Shown one piece after another: positions 40,050 through 49,994 of a DNA stretch of 54,161 nt. The translations under genes and the position numbers were made by a program. The notes beneath the pieces are model-generated. The model saw only the letters and a program-made list of their open reading frames with translations. It was not told the DNA's origin and ran no database searches. The number at the start of each line of letters is the position of its first letter. Position 1 is the first letter of the stretch. The DNA lies in the NCBI RefSeq assembly GCF_001667015.1, contig NZ_LZIS01000129.1, positions 1-54,161 on the forward strand, given 5' to 3'. Source of the stretch: Mycobacterium sp. E3198. GTDB lineage: Bacteria > Actinomycetota > Actinomycetes > Mycobacteriales > Mycobacteriaceae.

Positions 40050-41164
40050 CCGATATCCTGGTTTCCGGTGCCAGCGTGGCCGGGACGACGGCCGCGTATT
40101 GGCTTGCCCGCCATGGTTATTCGGTGACGGTGGTGGAACGCCACCCCGGGCTGCGGCCGGGCGGGCAGGCCATCGACGTGCGGGGCCCGGCGCTGACGGT
40201 GCTCGAACGCATGATGCTGCGGGCGGCCGCCGACCACGTGCGGACGCGAATCCGGGGTGCGTCCGTGGTGGACCGCGACGGCAACGAGCTGTCGGAGGAC
40301 ACCGAAGCCACGCCCACCGGCGGGATCATCGCCAACCCCGACATCGAGCTGCTGCGTGACGACCTCGTCGAATTGCTCTACGACGCAACGAAGCTGGACA
40401 CGGAATACATGTTCGACGACAGCATCGCCGCGGTGGAGGACGACGGCACCTCGGTCAAGGTGACCTTCGAGCGCGCCGACGCGCGCACCTTCGACCTGGT
40501 GATCGGCGCCGACGGCCTGCACTCCAACGTGCGCCGGCTGGTCTTCGGCCCGGAGGCGCAGTTCATCGAGCGGCTGGGCACCCACGCGGCGATCTTCACC
40601 GTGCCGAACTTCCTCGACCTGGACTACTGGCAGACCTGGCACTACGGCGACAACACCATGGTCGGCGTCTACAGCGCGCGCAACAACACCGAGGCGCGGG
40701 CCATGGTCGGCTTCATGGAGGCCGACCTGCGGATCGACTACCGCGACACCGAGGCGGTGTTCGCCGAGCTGGAACGGCGCATGGCCGACGACGGCTGGGT
40801 CCGCCCGCAGCTGATCGAGTACATGCGGACCGCCCCCGACTTCTACTTCGACGAGATGTCGCAGATCAAGATGGACCGCTGGTCGAAGGGCCGGGTCGCC
40901 CTCGTCGGGGACGCGGGGTATTGCTGCTCGCCGCTGTCGGGCCAGGGCACCAGCGTCGCGCTGCTGGGCGCCTACATTCTGGCGGGCGAGCTCGCGGCCG
41001 CCGGTGACGACTATGAGGCCGGTTTCGCCAACTACCAGAAGGAATTTCAGGACTACGTCAAGCGCAACCAGTGGCTGGTGATCGACAACATCCCCGGGGG
41101 TGCGCCTATCCCGCAGGAGGTGTTCGACCGCATCGTCAACTCCATCACGTTGAAGGACTACTGA
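40046..41164 (+). CDS. FAD-dependent mono-oxygenase (Rv1260 type)
   Basis: 372 residues, the same as Rv1260. p-Hydroxybenzoate-hydroxylase fold: [29 protein letters not shown] (FAD ADP-binding), [19 protein letters not shown] (the DG motif), and [29 protein letters not shown] (GD motif). Substrate unknown; the family includes TetX-like and aromatic hydroxylases. The GTG overlaps the udgB stop by four bases. An inverted-repeat element lies after its stop. Confidence 0.93.
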   Translation: MTDILVSGASVAGTTAAYWLARHGYSVTVVERHPGLRPGGQAIDVRGPALTVLERMMLRAAADHVRTRIRGASVVDRDGNELSEDTEATPTGGIIANPDIELLRDDLVELLYDATKLDTEYMFDDSIAAVEDDGTSVKVTFERADARTFDLVIGADGLHSNVRRLVFGPEAQFIERLGTHAAIFTVPNFLDLDYWQTWHYGDNTMVGVYSARNNTEARAMVGFMEADLRIDYRDTEAVFAELERRMADDGWVRPQLIEYMRTAPDFYFDEMSQIKMDRWSKGRVALVGDAGYCCSPLSGQGTSVALLGAYILAGELAAAGDDYEAGFANYQKEFQDYVKRNQWLVIDNIPGGAPIPQEVFDRIVNSITLKDY

Positions 41165-41170
41165 TCGCGC

Positions 41171-41252
41171 TTCGGGTGTGAAGCCTGGGCTTTGGGTGTG
41201 AAGCCGCGGCGAAAAGTCGGCCGAAATCCCGCCCTGTGTTCACACCGAAAGC
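41171..41252. repeat. Intergenic element with 20-base direct repeat and inverted arm
   Basis: TTCGGGTGTGAAGCC (41171-41185) is repeated as TTTGGGTGTGAAGCC (41191-41205) at a 20-base period. The second unit pairs with TTCACACCGAAAGC at 41239-41252 to form a hairpin stem of about 13 base pairs. It lies in the 118-base gap between the mono-oxygenase and the LLM gene; a terminator for the udgB operon is plausible. Confidence 0.6.
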
Positions 41253-41282
41253 CGTGAGCGCACACTCACCGGGAACGTTCGA

Positions 41283-42338
41283 ATGCCCAAAGGCGTTGAC
41301 GCCATCGTGCGACTTTCCGTCCTTGACCTGGTGCCGGTGCGCACCGACCAGACCACCGGCGACGCGCTGACGGCCACCGTCGGTTTGGCGCAGACGGCCG
41401 ACCGGCTGGGCTTCACCCGCTATTGGGTGGCCGAACACCACAACATGCCGTCGGTGGGGGCCACCAGCCCGCCGGTAATGATCGCTTACCTGGCCGCGCA
41501 GACCACGCACGTAAGGCTGGGCTCGGGCGGCGTGATGCTGCCCAACCACGCGCCGCTGGCGGTCGCCGAGCAGTTCGCCCTGCTGGAGGCGGCCGCGCCC
41601 GGCCGCATCGACCTGGGCATCGGCCGGGCGCCCGGCTCCGACCCGGTGACGTCGTACGCCCTGCGCGGCAGCCGGGGCGACGAAGATATCGAGAACTTCC
41701 CCGAATACCTCGACGACGTGGCCGCGCTGATGAGCGCGCGCGGCGTGATCGTGCCGCTGCGGTCGGGGGACTACCGGCTCAAGGCCACCCCGGCCGCGGC
41801 GAGCGAGCCGAGGCTGTGGCTGCTGGGCTCGTCGATGTACTCCGCGCACCTGGCCGCGGCCAAGGGCCTGCCGTACGTGTTCGCGCACCACTTCTCCGGG
41901 CAGGGGACCGAGGAGGCGCTCGAGGTGTATCGCTCCCGATTCCAGCCCAGCAAGCTCACGCCCGAGCCCGTGACGTTCCTGACGGTCAACGCCGCCGTGG
42001 CCGAAACACGTGACGAGGCAACGGCTTTGATGCTGCCCAACCTGCAGATCATGGCGCGGCTGCGCACCGGGCAGCCGCTCGGGCCGGTGCCGCTCGTCGA
42101 GGAGGCCGAAGTCGCCCAGCTGACCGAACAGCAGCAGCGCATCGTGGAAAGCGGGCTGCGCCGCGCCGTCCTCGGCACGCCCGAAGAGGCCGCCCAACAG
42201 GTGCGCGCGCTCGCCGAACGGTTCCGCGTCGACGAGGTGATGGTGCACCCGGTCGCGTCGGCCCACCTCGGCACCGACCCGGCCGCCGCGCCCGCGCGCG
42301 TGGCGACGCTGGAGCTGCTCGCCAAGGAGCTGTTCTAG
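41283..42338 (+). CDS. LLM-class flavin-dependent oxidoreductase
   Basis: 351 residues, luciferase-like TIM barrel of the MsnO8/YhbW type. LSVLDLVPVR at the start, RYWVAEHHNMPSVGATSPPVMIAYLAAQT (family signature), LGSGGVMLPNHAPLAVAEQFALLEAAAPGRIDLGIGRAPG, and LWLLGSSMYSAHLAAAKGLPYVFAHHFSG are all present. The cofactor could be FMN or F420; the sequence does not settle it. The ATG at 41283 lies after the inverted-repeat element. Only three bases separate its stop from the convergent GGDEF/EAL gene. I recall no equivalent at this place in H37Rv. Confidence 0.88.
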   Translation: MPKGVDAIVRLSVLDLVPVRTDQTTGDALTATVGLAQTADRLGFTRYWVAEHHNMPSVGATSPPVMIAYLAAQTTHVRLGSGGVMLPNHAPLAVAEQFALLEAAAPGRIDLGIGRAPGSDPVTSYALRGSRGDEDIENFPEYLDDVAALMSARGVIVPLRSGDYRLKATPAAASEPRLWLLGSSMYSAHLAAAKGLPYVFAHHFSGQGTEEALEVYRSRFQPSKLTPEPVTFLTVNAAVAETRDEATALMLPNLQIMARLRTGQPLGPVPLVEEAEVAQLTEQQQRIVESGLRRAVLGTPEEAAQQVRALAERFRVDEVMVHPVASAHLGTDPAAAPARVATLELLAKELF

Positions 42339-42341
42339 CGG

Positions 42342-45300
42342 TCAGTCGGTCACGCGTGAGGTGCTCCGCCGGGACGTGGGGGCGTGGACGGCGATCCAGT
42401 CGCGCAGGTCGTCCGGCGGCAGCGGCGGGCTGTGCACGAAGCCCTGGGTGATGGTGCAGCCGTACCGGCGCAGCGCGCGCAGGGTGACCTCGTCTTCCAC
42501 CCCCTCGGCGACCAGGTCGGCGCCCAGGCTGCGGGCCAGCGCCACGGTGGAACGCACGATCGCCACCGATCGCGGGTCGTGGGCCAGCCGTGACACGAAA
42601 ACCCTGTCGAGTTTGAGCTCGTCGACCGAGACGTCCTGCAGGCGGGCCAGTGAAGACCACCCGGTGCCGTAGTCGTCCAGCGAGATCCGAACGCCGAGGG
42701 CCTGTAACGCGGCGACGGTGTGACGGGAGCGCGCCGAGTCGACGAGGGCGCTTTCGGTGATCTCGACGATCAGGGAGTCGGCCGGCAGGCCATGGGTGCT
42801 CAGCAGCCCCTCGATCGTGCTGACCAGGTCCAGGTCGAGCAGGTTCGTCGTCGACAGGTTCACCGCGACGGGCAGCGCCATGCCCTGGTCGCGCCAGGAC
42901 CGGGCCTGCCTGAGGGCAAGGTTGATGGTGCGGTTGGCGATCTGGCGCATCAGCCCGGCGCGTTCGGCGGCGCACAGGAATTCCTCCGGCAGCAGCAACC
43001 CGCGGTGGGGATGGCGCCAGCGCAACAGCGCCTCGACGCTGTGGACGCTGCCGTCGGTCGCAGTGATCTTGGGCTGGTAGTACACGGTCAGCTGCTGGTC
43101 ATCCAGCAGCGCGACGCGCAATTCCTCGACGAGGTTGGGGTCGTTGTCGCGGTACATCTCGTACGCCGAGTCGTACACCGCGATCTTGCTGATGGCGGAC
43201 TTCGCGTGGGGCAGCGCGGTCTCGGCGCGGTTCAACAGCTCCTGCGGGTGGTCGCAGTGGTCGGGGCACAGCGCGATGGCGATGCGGGCATCGACCTGCA
43301 CGGTGATCGGATCGAGCGCGAACGGGTCGCTCAGGGCCTCGAGCAGCCGGCCCGCCTGGGCGCGCGCGGCGATCAGGTCCGACCCCTCGGCGAGCAGGAT
43401 GGCGAACTCGTCGTCGTTCACCCGCGCCAGCAGATCGTCGTGACGGACGCAGTGCGCCAGGCGGTCTGCGACGTGGCACAACAGCTCGTCGCCGAACCGG
43501 GCGCCGACCGAGTCGCTGATCTCGTCGAACTCGTACAGGTGCAGCAACAACAGCGCCCGGCGTGAGGGCGCCCCGGGGACCGACAGCGGCCCCGCCGGCG
43601 CCGAGTCGGACAGCCCCGTCAAGGCGGTCGCCAGCGACCGCCGGTTGGGCAGGTTGGTCAATTCGTCGGTCATGGCCTGCTTGTGCCGTTCGGCCAGCAG
43701 GCTGACGTCGCGGAAGGTCGCCGAGAATCGCGCCGCGACCGCGATCAGGCTCAACGCGGCCAGAGCCGTTGCCAGCCTTGAGTTGTGCGCGACGACGGCG
43801 ACCGCGAGCGCCGCGACGGTGCACACCACCGGCACGGTGTAGGAGGCCACTCCGCGTTTCGGGGCGGGCGTCGTCGAGGTCCACGGCGCCCAGCTCGCCA
43901 TGGCCACCAGTAGCGACGCGGCGGGCCACAGGGCGTCGAGCGTGGTGCCCACCCGGTAGGTCCCTTCGGCCGTCTCGAAGAGATACGCCGTGTCGGCGAC
44001 GGCAAAGGCGATGAACCCGGCGACCAGCAGGCCCCAGCGGAATCCCTTGCGCCAGCCCAGGATTGGCAGCATGCCGGCGGTCAGCGCCAGCAGCACCAGG
44101 TCGCCCCACGGGTAGATCAGCCCCAACAGCACGGTCGCCGGTGCGCGCACCGCGGCCGCATGGATCGGCCCCGCGCGCAGCGCCACGCCCACCGCGGCCG
44201 CGGCCAGCGCGCACACCAGCGCGTCGAGCCGGATCGGCAGCGGCACCGACCTCAGCCGTGACCGCATGAGCAGCAGCAGCCCGGCGTACAGGAAGGGGTA
44301 GAACGCCAAATATTCGGGATCTGCCGCCGACGGCGACTGGCCGTCGGGCACCCACGTGGCGTAGACGATGTCACCGACCGCCGACACCGCCATGCCGATC
44401 GCGATCAAGACCCAGGCGAGGCGGTCGGCCGTGACGCGGGAGGCCCGAACGACGATGAGCGCCGCGGCGGACAGGTTCAGCGCGGGATAGAGGAATTTGA
44501 CGAAGAACGCGTTGCGCGCGGCACCCGGATCCACCACGCTCGTCAAGGCGAACACCGCCACGCCAATCCCCAATGCCGCCAAGGCAATCCGGATCGATGT
44601 AGGCGGCCACCGCATGCCGGGCGGGGTGTCGTGCGGTCGCTCCCGCGGTGAGGTCGCGGCTTCGGCGATCGGTGCCAGCGATCGTGCCAGTTTGGTCTGG
44701 GTGCCGAAGGCGCCCACCGCGGCCGCGTTGGCGACTCGGGCCACCCCCGCCGAAATCGGTTCCGCCGACGTCGTGGCTTCGGGGAACGCGTAGGGGAAGG
44801 GCAGGTCGGGCACAAAGCCTCGAATGCATTGTCCGCCTTCGCGTTTGGCGGCGTACATGGCCAAGTCGGCATGCTGCAGGAGCTGGTCGACGGTGCAATT
44901 GGACGCGGCGGCGGCCGCGGTGAAGCCGACGCTGGGCCTGACCTCGATGGGGACGCCGTCGATCACAATCGGTGTGCCGAACGCGTCGAGCACCCGGTCG
45001 GCGGCGGCCTGGGATTCTTCGACCGAAGCCTCGATGAGGACGGCGAATTCGTCGCCGCCGAGGCGCGCCACGATGCCGGTGTCGCCCAGCGCGGCCGTGA
45101 GCCGGCCGGCCACCCGCACGAGGAGCTCGTCGCCGGCCGGGTGACCCAACGCGTCGTTGACCGCTTTGAAGTTGTCGAGGTCCAGGCACAACACCGCGAT
45201 GGGCCCACCGGCGCGGCGCTGCCGGGCGACGGCCTGTTCCAGGCGATGCAGGAAGTGCGCCCGGTTGGCCAGGCCGGTCAGGCTGTCGCGGAACGCTTCC

Positions 45301-46304
45301 CGGGCGACTTCGGTGAGCAGGCCCTGGTTTTCAACGAGCACGATGAACTGCCGGGCGAGCACCGCGGCGACAAGGATCCCCAGCGCGGCGAGCAGCGGCC
45401 CGTGCGCCATCAGGCCCACCGCGTGACCCAGGCCGACCGCGGCGGCCAGCATGAGCGGCAGGTAGGGCAGCCACAGCAGGGCGGGGGACATGATCTCGGT
45501 CCGCGGATTGTCGTTGCCGGTTTCGTGGACGCTGGTCAGCGCCGCCAGTGCGAGCAGCCCGAACCCGGCCACCCGCCCCAGGTCGGTCACATCGCCCAGG
45601 TGGTAGCTGCCCACCCCGGTCTGGAACACCATCGCGATGTCGGCGGCGGCGATGGTCGCGATGCCGCCGGCCAGCAGACCCCGGCTCGGCAGGTCGTTGG
45701 AGCGGACCCGCGACAGCATCAGGATGGCCGTCGTCAGGATCACGACGTCGGCGAAGACCTCGATGAGCGTGGCGAGCCGCGAGCCGCTGTCCTCGCGCAG
45801 CTGCTTGTCCAGGACAAACACCCACGAGATGACGAACAGCGAGGTCGCCACGATGAGGCCGTCCAGCACCAGCCGCCGGGGGCTGTGGCGGGACAGATGC
45901 GACAACAGCGCCAGCGACGCCATGGCGCCGAGCGGATACAAACTGAACACGACCTCGGCCACGGCGGGGTGGGTGGCGTGCTCGATCTCCGGGCGCGCCT
46001 CGTAACCCGACCAGAGGATCTCGCCCGCGCCCCAGCCCACCAGGCCGATCACGAGCGCCAGCCAGCCGAACCTGCGGCGCCCGGTCGAGAAGCTTGCCGC
46101 ATAGCCGGCGCTGGCGCCCGCCACGAGCATGCACAGCGCGAACGCGGCCTCGTCGACCGGCCGCGTCCCGAACGCGCCGCGCCACCTGAACAGCGACGAG
46201 GCCACCACCAGCAGCGCCGCGACACCGTAAACGCCGACGAGGAGCCAACCCGCGCGGGCGGACAGGCCGAACCGCCGCCACGGATTTCCCGCCCGCCGTG
46301 TCAT
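42342..46304 (-). CDS. Membrane GGDEF - degenerate GGDEF - EAL protein (c-di-GMP turnover)
   Basis: 1320 residues. Residues 15-320: about nine transmembrane helices. 335-495: a first GGDEF domain with intact LGGDEF (415-420) and DLDNFKAVND (375-384), no RxxD inhibitory site. 570-870: a second block of about eight helices. 875-1045: a second GGDEF domain with motif NDDEF (963-967) in place of GGDEF, but with RHDD (954-957) at the inhibitory-site position. 1070-1310: an EAL domain with EALLR (1090-1094), AVNLS, EITES, DDYGTG (1210-1215), KLDR and AEGVE, all expected metal and catalytic residues. Probable bifunctional cyclase/phosphodiesterase at the membrane. Twice the size of M. tuberculosis Rv1354c. 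Two successive TM-GGDEF units suggest an internal duplication or fusion. Confidence 0.93.
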   Translation of the reverse strand: MTRRAGNPWRRFGLSARAGWLLVGVYGVAALLVVASSLFRWRGAFGTRPVDEAAFALCMLVAGASAGYAASFSTGRRRFGWLALVIGLVGWGAGEILWSGYEARPEIEHATHPAVAEVVFSLYPLGAMASLALLSHLSRHSPRRLVLDGLIVATSLFVISWVFVLDKQLREDSGSRLATLIEVFADVVILTTAILMLSRVRSNDLPSRGLLAGGIATIAAADIAMVFQTGVGSYHLGDVTDLGRVAGFGLLALAALTSVHETGNDNPRTEIMSPALLWLPYLPLMLAAAVGLGHAVGLMAHGPLLAALGILVAAVLARQFIVLVENQGLLTEVAREAFRDSLTGLANRAHFLHRLEQAVARQRRAGGPIAVLCLDLDNFKAVNDALGHPAGDELLVRVAGRLTAALGDTGIVARLGGDEFAVLIEASVEESQAAADRVLDAFGTPIVIDGVPIEVRPSVGFTAAAAASNCTVDQLLQHADLAMYAAKREGGQCIRGFVPDLPFPYAFPEATTSAEPISAGVARVANAAAVGAFGTQTKLARSLAPIAEAATSPRERPHDTPPGMRWPPTSIRIALAALGIGVAVFALTSVVDPGAARNAFFVKFLYPALNLSAAALIVVRASRVTADRLAWVLIAIGMAVSAVGDIVYATWVPDGQSPSAADPEYLAFYPFLYAGLLLLMRSRLRSVPLPIRLDALVCALAAAAVGVALRAGPIHAAAVRAPATVLLGLIYPWGDLVLLALTAGMLPILGWRKGFRWGLLVAGFIAFAVADTAYLFETAEGTYRVGTTLDALWPAASLLVAMASWAPWTSTTPAPKRGVASYTVPVVCTVAALAVAVVAHNSRLATALAALSLIAVAARFSATFRDVSLLAERHKQAMTDELTNLPNRRSLATALTGLSDSAPAGPLSVPGAPSRRALLLLHLYEFDEISDSVGARFGDELLCHVADRLAHCVRHDDLLARVNDDEFAILLAEGSDLIAARAQAGRLLEALSDPFALDPITVQVDARIAIALCPDHCDHPQELLNRAETALPHAKSAISKIAVYDSAYEMYRDNDPNLVEELRVALLDDQQLTVYYQPKITATDGSVHSVEALLRWRHPHRGLLLPEEFLCAAERAGLMRQIANRTINLALRQARSWRDQGMALPVAVNLSTTNLLDLDLVSTIEGLLSTHGLPADSLIVEITESALVDSARSRHTVAALQALGVRISLDDYGTGWSSLARLQDVSVDELKLDRVFVSRLAHDPRSVAIVRSTVALARSLGADLVAEGVEDEVTLRALRRYGCTITQGFVHSPPLPPDDLRDWIAVHAPTSRRSTSRVTD

Positions 46305-46401
46305 AGCCGCTCCAGCCGATCCCGCGCTTTGCGGTGAGCGTTCACCGCGCGTGTCAGGAGAATAGACCGCTGCGCCGCTATCCGGGCCTACCTGGCCATT
46401 T

Positions 46402-46851
46402 TCAACGCGGAGTCAGTGCGAAGATCGGGATGGGCCGCGCCGTCCGGCGTTGATAGCCGTCGTAGCGGTTGCCGTTGTTCTTGTTGACGATGTCCCACAG
46501 CCTCGCGTAGTCGGAGTCGTCGGGCCCGACCTGCCGGGCCGTCACCGCGATCCGCTTCGGCCCGGCGCTGATTTCGCAGTCGGGGCGCTTGCGCAGGTTG
46601 TGGTACCAGGCGGGGTTGTGGTCGTCGCCGCCTTTGGAGGCGACGACCAGGTACGAGTCGCCGTCCTTGGCGTATGTCAGCGTCGTGGTGCGCTGCCGGC
46701 CGGTCTTCGCGCCGGTCGTGTGCAGCAGCAGGCTGGGCGGCATTCCCGGTATGCGGTGGCCGATCCGGCCGTCGGTTTTGCGATAGATCGTGTCGTGCAG
46801 GCGCAGGAACGGCAGCAGCACGAACTGCTCCAGTGGGGTCAGGTTGCTCAC
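46402..46851 (-). CDS. DDN-family F420-dependent nitroreductase-like protein (Rv1261c)
   Basis: 149 residues, equal to Rv1261c. The split-barrel flavin/deazaflavin reductase pattern is clear: SLLLHTTGAKTGRQRTTTLTYAKDGDSYLVVASKGGDDHNPAWYHNLRKRPDCEI. The TGxKTGxxRxxPL-like block and the GGxxxxPxWxxNL block are the F420-contacting signatures of the Ddn family, which includes the activator of pretomanid. Natural substrate unknown. GTG start. It ends 97 bases from the start of the GGDEF/EAL gene and begins four bases after the HIT gene, so it is the second gene of a pair with it. Confidence 0.92.
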   Translation of the reverse strand: MSNLTPLEQFVLLPFLRLHDTIYRKTDGRIGHRIPGMPPSLLLHTTGAKTGRQRTTTLTYAKDGDSYLVVASKGGDDHNPAWYHNLRKRPDCEISAGPKRIAVTARQVGPDDSDYARLWDIVNKNNGNRYDGYQRRTARPIPIFALTPR

Positions 46852-46855
46852 GGGC

Positions 46856-47290
46856 TCAGTCTTGCTGACTCGCGTCGATGCGCGCCACGGCGTCCCGCAG
46901 GAGCTGCGCGGTGGCCTCCCGGTCCGGGTCGCGGCGCACCAGCATCCCCTTGGCCACCGAGAGCTTGTCCCCGTTGCGCCGCGGCAGCACGTGCAGGTGG
47001 ATGTGAAAGACGGTCTGAAAGGCGGCGCGGCCGTCGTTGATGGCGATGTTGGTCGCGTCGGCCAGCTCCGTCGCGCGGGCGGCCCGGGCGATCCGCTGGC
47101 CGATGCCGACCATGCCGGCCAGCGTCTCGGGCGGGGTGTCCGTCAGATCGACGGTGTGCCGCTTGGGGATCACCAGCGTGTGGCCGCGGGTGAACGGGCG
47201 GATGTCGAGGATGGCGAGGTAGTCGTCGTCTTCGTGGATCTTCAGGGCAGGGGCCTCCCCGGCGACGACCGCACAGAACACACAGGGCAT
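46856..47290 (-). CDS. HIT-family nucleotide hydrolase (Rv1262c)
   Basis: 144 residues, equal to Rv1262c. The histidine triad is HIHLHVLPR (residues near 96-104); the zinc-type Cys pair PCVFCAVV starts the protein, and TRGHTLVIPKRHTVDL is the second conserved block. Family members hydrolyse nucleoside phosphoramidates, dinucleoside polyphosphates or AMP-lysine. The ATG at 47288-47290 is used; a GTG three codons upstream is possible. It is divergent from amiB2 across 47 bases. Confidence 0.93.
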   Translation of the reverse strand: MPCVFCAVVAGEAPALKIHEDDDYLAILDIRPFTRGHTLVIPKRHTVDLTDTPPETLAGMVGIGQRIARAARATELADATNIAINDGRAAFQTVFHIHLHVLPRRNGDKLSVAKGMLVRRDPDREATAQLLRDAVARIDASQQD

Positions 47291-47337
47291 GTCGCCCACG
47301 GTACTGACTGCCGCGCGCCGCGGGATACGCTGCCGCA

Positions 47338-48729
47338 GTGGACGCCCGCGATGTGGCTTACGCCGGCGCGGCCGCGCAGGCGCGGATGCTGGCCGACGGC
47401 GAACTGACCGCGCCGGAGCTGCTCGAGATCTATCTGGAGCGGATCGCGCGCCTGGACAGCGAGCTGCGCTGCTACCGGGTGGTGTTGTCCGACAGCGCGC
47501 GTTACGCGGCGGCCGAGGCGCAGGACCGCCTGGACGCGGGGGAGCGGCTGCCGCTGCTCGGCGTGCCGGTCGCGATCAAGGACGACGTCGACGTCGCCGG
47601 CGAGGTCACCACCTACGGCAGTGGGGGGCACCGCCCAGCGGCGACCTCCGACGGGGAGGCGGTCCGCCGGCTGCGCGCGGCCGGCGCGGTGATCATCGGC
47701 AAGACCAACGTGCCCGAGCTGATGATGTTTCCCTACACCGAGTCGCTGACGTTCGGGGCCACCCGCAACCCGTGGAACCCCAAGCGCACGCCGGGCGGCA
47801 GCAGCGGCGGTAGCGCCGCGGCGGTGGCCGCCGGGCTGGCCCCGCTGGCGCTCGGCTCCGACGGCGGCGGCTCGATTCGCATCCCGGCGACCTGGTGCGG
47901 CGTGTTCGGCCTCAAGCCGCAACGCGATCGGGTGTCGCTGGAGCCGCACGACGACGCCTGGTACGGGCTGAGCGTCAACGGCCCGCTGGCCCGGTCGGTG
48001 GCAGACGCGGCGCTGTTCCTCGATGCGACGTCGACCGTGCCCGGGCCCGAGGGGGAGTTCGCGGCCGCCGCCGCCCGCCACCCCGGCCGGCTGCGAATCG
48101 CGTTGAGCACCAAGGGCCCGACGCCGCTGCCCGTCCGGGTGGGCAAGGCGCAGCTGGCGGCGGTGCAGGAGGCCGGGGCGCTGCTGCGCGACCTGGGCCA
48201 CGAGGTCATCACCCGTGACCCCGACTATCCGCCGTCGGCCATCATCGCCAACTACCTGCCCCGCTACCTGCGCGGCATCAGCGACGACGCGGACTCGTTG
48301 GCCCACCCCGAGCGCCTCGAGGCGCGCACCCGCAACCTGGCGCGCGCCGGTGCCATGTTCTCCGACCGGCGGATGACCGCCCTGCGCGAGGCCGAGGGCG
48401 AGGCGATCACCCGGATCCAGTCGATCTTCGACGACGTCGACGTCGTCGTGACGCCGGGCAACGCGACGGGCCCGTCCCGCATCGGCGCCTACCAGCGTCG
48501 CGGCGCGGTGTGGACGCTGTTGGCGGTGGCCCAGCGGGTCCCGTACCAGCAGGTCTGGAACCTGACCGGGCAGCCCGCCGCGGCCGTGCCGTGGGACTTC
48601 GACGGCGACGGGCTGCCGCTCGGGGTGCAGCTGGTGGGCCGGCCCTACGACGAGGCGACGTTGCTGTCGCTGTCGGCGCAGATCGAGGCCGCCCGCCCGT
48701 GGGCCCACCGGCGACCGCCGGTGTCCTAG
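47338..48729 (+). CDS. amiB2: AmiB2, amidase-signature enzyme
   Basis: 463 residues. The Ser-cisSer-Lys triad is present as K81 ([10 protein letters not shown]), S155 ([10 protein letters not shown]) and S179 ([11 protein letters not shown]). This family hydrolyses small amides, and the C-terminal block [26 protein letters not shown] is typical. Substrate unknown. The GTG at 47338 gives a length one residue off M. tuberculosis AmiB2. The adenylyl cyclase gene begins 31 bases after its stop and may be co-transcribed. Confidence 0.93.
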   Translation: MDARDVAYAGAAAQARMLADGELTAPELLEIYLERIARLDSELRCYRVVLSDSARYAAAEAQDRLDAGERLPLLGVPVAIKDDVDVAGEVTTYGSGGHRPAATSDGEAVRRLRAAGAVIIGKTNVPELMMFPYTESLTFGATRNPWNPKRTPGGSSGGSAAAVAAGLAPLALGSDGGGSIRIPATWCGVFGLKPQRDRVSLEPHDDAWYGLSVNGPLARSVADAALFLDATSTVPGPEGEFAAAAARHPGRLRIALSTKGPTPLPVRVGKAQLAAVQEAGALLRDLGHEVITRDPDYPPSAIIANYLPRYLRGISDDADSLAHPERLEARTRNLARAGAMFSDRRMTALREAEGEAITRIQSIFDDVDVVVTPGNATGPSRIGAYQRRGAVWTLLAVAQRVPYQQVWNLTGQPAAAVPWDFDGDGLPLGVQLVGRPYDEATLLSLSAQIEAARPWAHRRPPVS

Positions 48730-48760
48730 GGGTATCGCGCGCGCGTTGTACCTTGACGAC

Positions 48761-49882
48761 GTGGGCGCCGACGACAACATCGACGATCTGCTCGAGGCGC
48801 TCGAGGGCGCCGCGCGGGCCGAGCGCGCGGAACTGGTGCGGTGGCTGCTGGATCAGGGCATCACCGCCGAGGAGATCCGCAGCACCAACCCGCCGCTGCT
48901 GCTGGCCACCCGCCACCTCATCGGGGACGACGGCACCTACGTCTCCACCCGGGAGATCAGCGAGACCTACGGCGTGGACCTGGCGCTGCTGCAGCGGCTG
49001 CAGCGCGCCATCGGCCTGGTCCGAGTCGACGACCCCGACGCGGTCGTGCACATGCGGGCCGACGGCGAGGCCGCCGCGTTCATCCAGCGGTTCGTCGAGC
49101 TGGGCCTGGATCCCGAGCAATTGGTGCTCGTGGTCCAGGTGCTCGCCGAAGGGCTTTCGCGCGCCGCCGAGGTGATGCGGTACACCGCCCTGTCGGCGAT
49201 CATGCACGCGGGAGCCACGGAACTGGAAATCGCCCAGGCGTCAAAGGCTTTGGTCAGCAAGATCGCGCCCCAGCTCGGCCCGCTGATCCAGAACATGATG
49301 TTCATGCAGCTGCGCCACATGATGGAGACCGAAGCGGTCAACGCCGCGGAACGGGCCGCCGGCAAGCCGCTTCCGGGCGCGCGCCACATCACGGTCGCCT
49401 TCGCCGACCTGGTTGGCTTCACCCGGCTCGGCGAAGTGATGTCGGCCGAAGAGCTGGGGCACCTGGCCAACCGCCTGGCCCACTTGGCCCGGGACCTGAC
49501 CGTCCCGCCGGTGCGGTTCATCAAGACGATCGGCGACGCGGTCATGTTGGTCTGTCCCGAGCCGCAGCCCATGCTCGACGTCACGCTGAAGCTGGTGGAG
49601 GCGGTCGACAGCGACAACGACTTCCCGCGGTTGCGGGCGGGAATGGCCGCCGGGATGGCGGTGAGCAGGGCCGGCGACTGGTTCGGCAGCCCGGTCAACG
49701 TGGCCAGCCGGGTGACCGCCGTGGCCCGCCCGGGCACCGTGCTGGCCGCCGACTCGGTCCTCGACGCCCTCGGCGACCACGGCGACTTCCAGGGGTCGTT
49801 CGCCGGCGCGCGCCGGCTCAAGGGCATCAAGAGCGAGGTCAAGCTATTTCGGATGCGCCGCGGGGATGGTTCTTCCGCATAG
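48761..49882 (+). CDS. pH-responsive class III adenylyl cyclase (Rv1264 type)
   Basis: 373 residues. The N-terminal 200 residues form the autoinhibitory regulatory domain known from Rv1264 ([19 protein letters not shown] ... [17 protein letters not shown]). The catalytic domain has metal-binding D216 (AFADLVGFT) and D259 (IGDAVM), adenine-specifying K255 and D306, and transition-state residues N313 and R317 (GSPVNVASR), each six lower than in the M. tuberculosis enzyme. It makes cAMP, and in M. tuberculosis activity rises at acid pH. The start is the GTG at 48761; a TTG at 48746 would add five residues. Downstream is the probable Mcr11 RNA, transcribed towards it. Confidence 0.94.
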   Translation: MGADDNIDDLLEALEGAARAERAELVRWLLDQGITAEEIRSTNPPLLLATRHLIGDDGTYVSTREISETYGVDLALLQRLQRAIGLVRVDDPDAVVHMRADGEAAAFIQRFVELGLDPEQLVLVVQVLAEGLSRAAEVMRYTALSAIMHAGATELEIAQASKALVSKIAPQLGPLIQNMMFMQLRHMMETEAVNAAERAAGKPLPGARHITVAFADLVGFTRLGEVMSAEELGHLANRLAHLARDLTVPPVRFIKTIGDAVMLVCPEPQPMLDVTLKLVEAVDSDNDFPRLRAGMAAGMAVSRAGDWFGSPVNVASRVTAVARPGTVLAADSVLDALGDHGDFQGSFAGARRLKGIKSEVKLFRMRRGDGSSA

Positions 49883-49988
49883 GCAGGCCCGGGCGACTCT
49901 AGGGGGCGTTTGACGCTTAGGTCGCACGCGGCTGGTTTCCTACCCCGTTTCCCAGCGCTTCGAATCGGTCGCTTCCGGGCCTGCTTCG
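49882..49988 (-). ncRNA. mcr11: Probable Mcr11-type small RNA
   Basis: M. tuberculosis encodes the cAMP-linked small RNA Mcr11 on the minus strand between Rv1264 and abmR. The same gap here, 230 bases with no open frame, has a strong minus-strand promoter at 49995-50023. The predicted RNA of about 105 bases would have ends that pair: GCAGGCCCGG near the 5' end (about 49984-49975) with CCGGGCCTGC at the 3' end (49892-49882), closing the molecule. Inside are GCGT-CAA-ACGC and CTGG...CCAG hairpins. Primary sequence was not compared with the known RNA, so identity rests on place, promoter and structure. Confidence 0.62.
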
Positions 49989-49994
49989 CTACCA

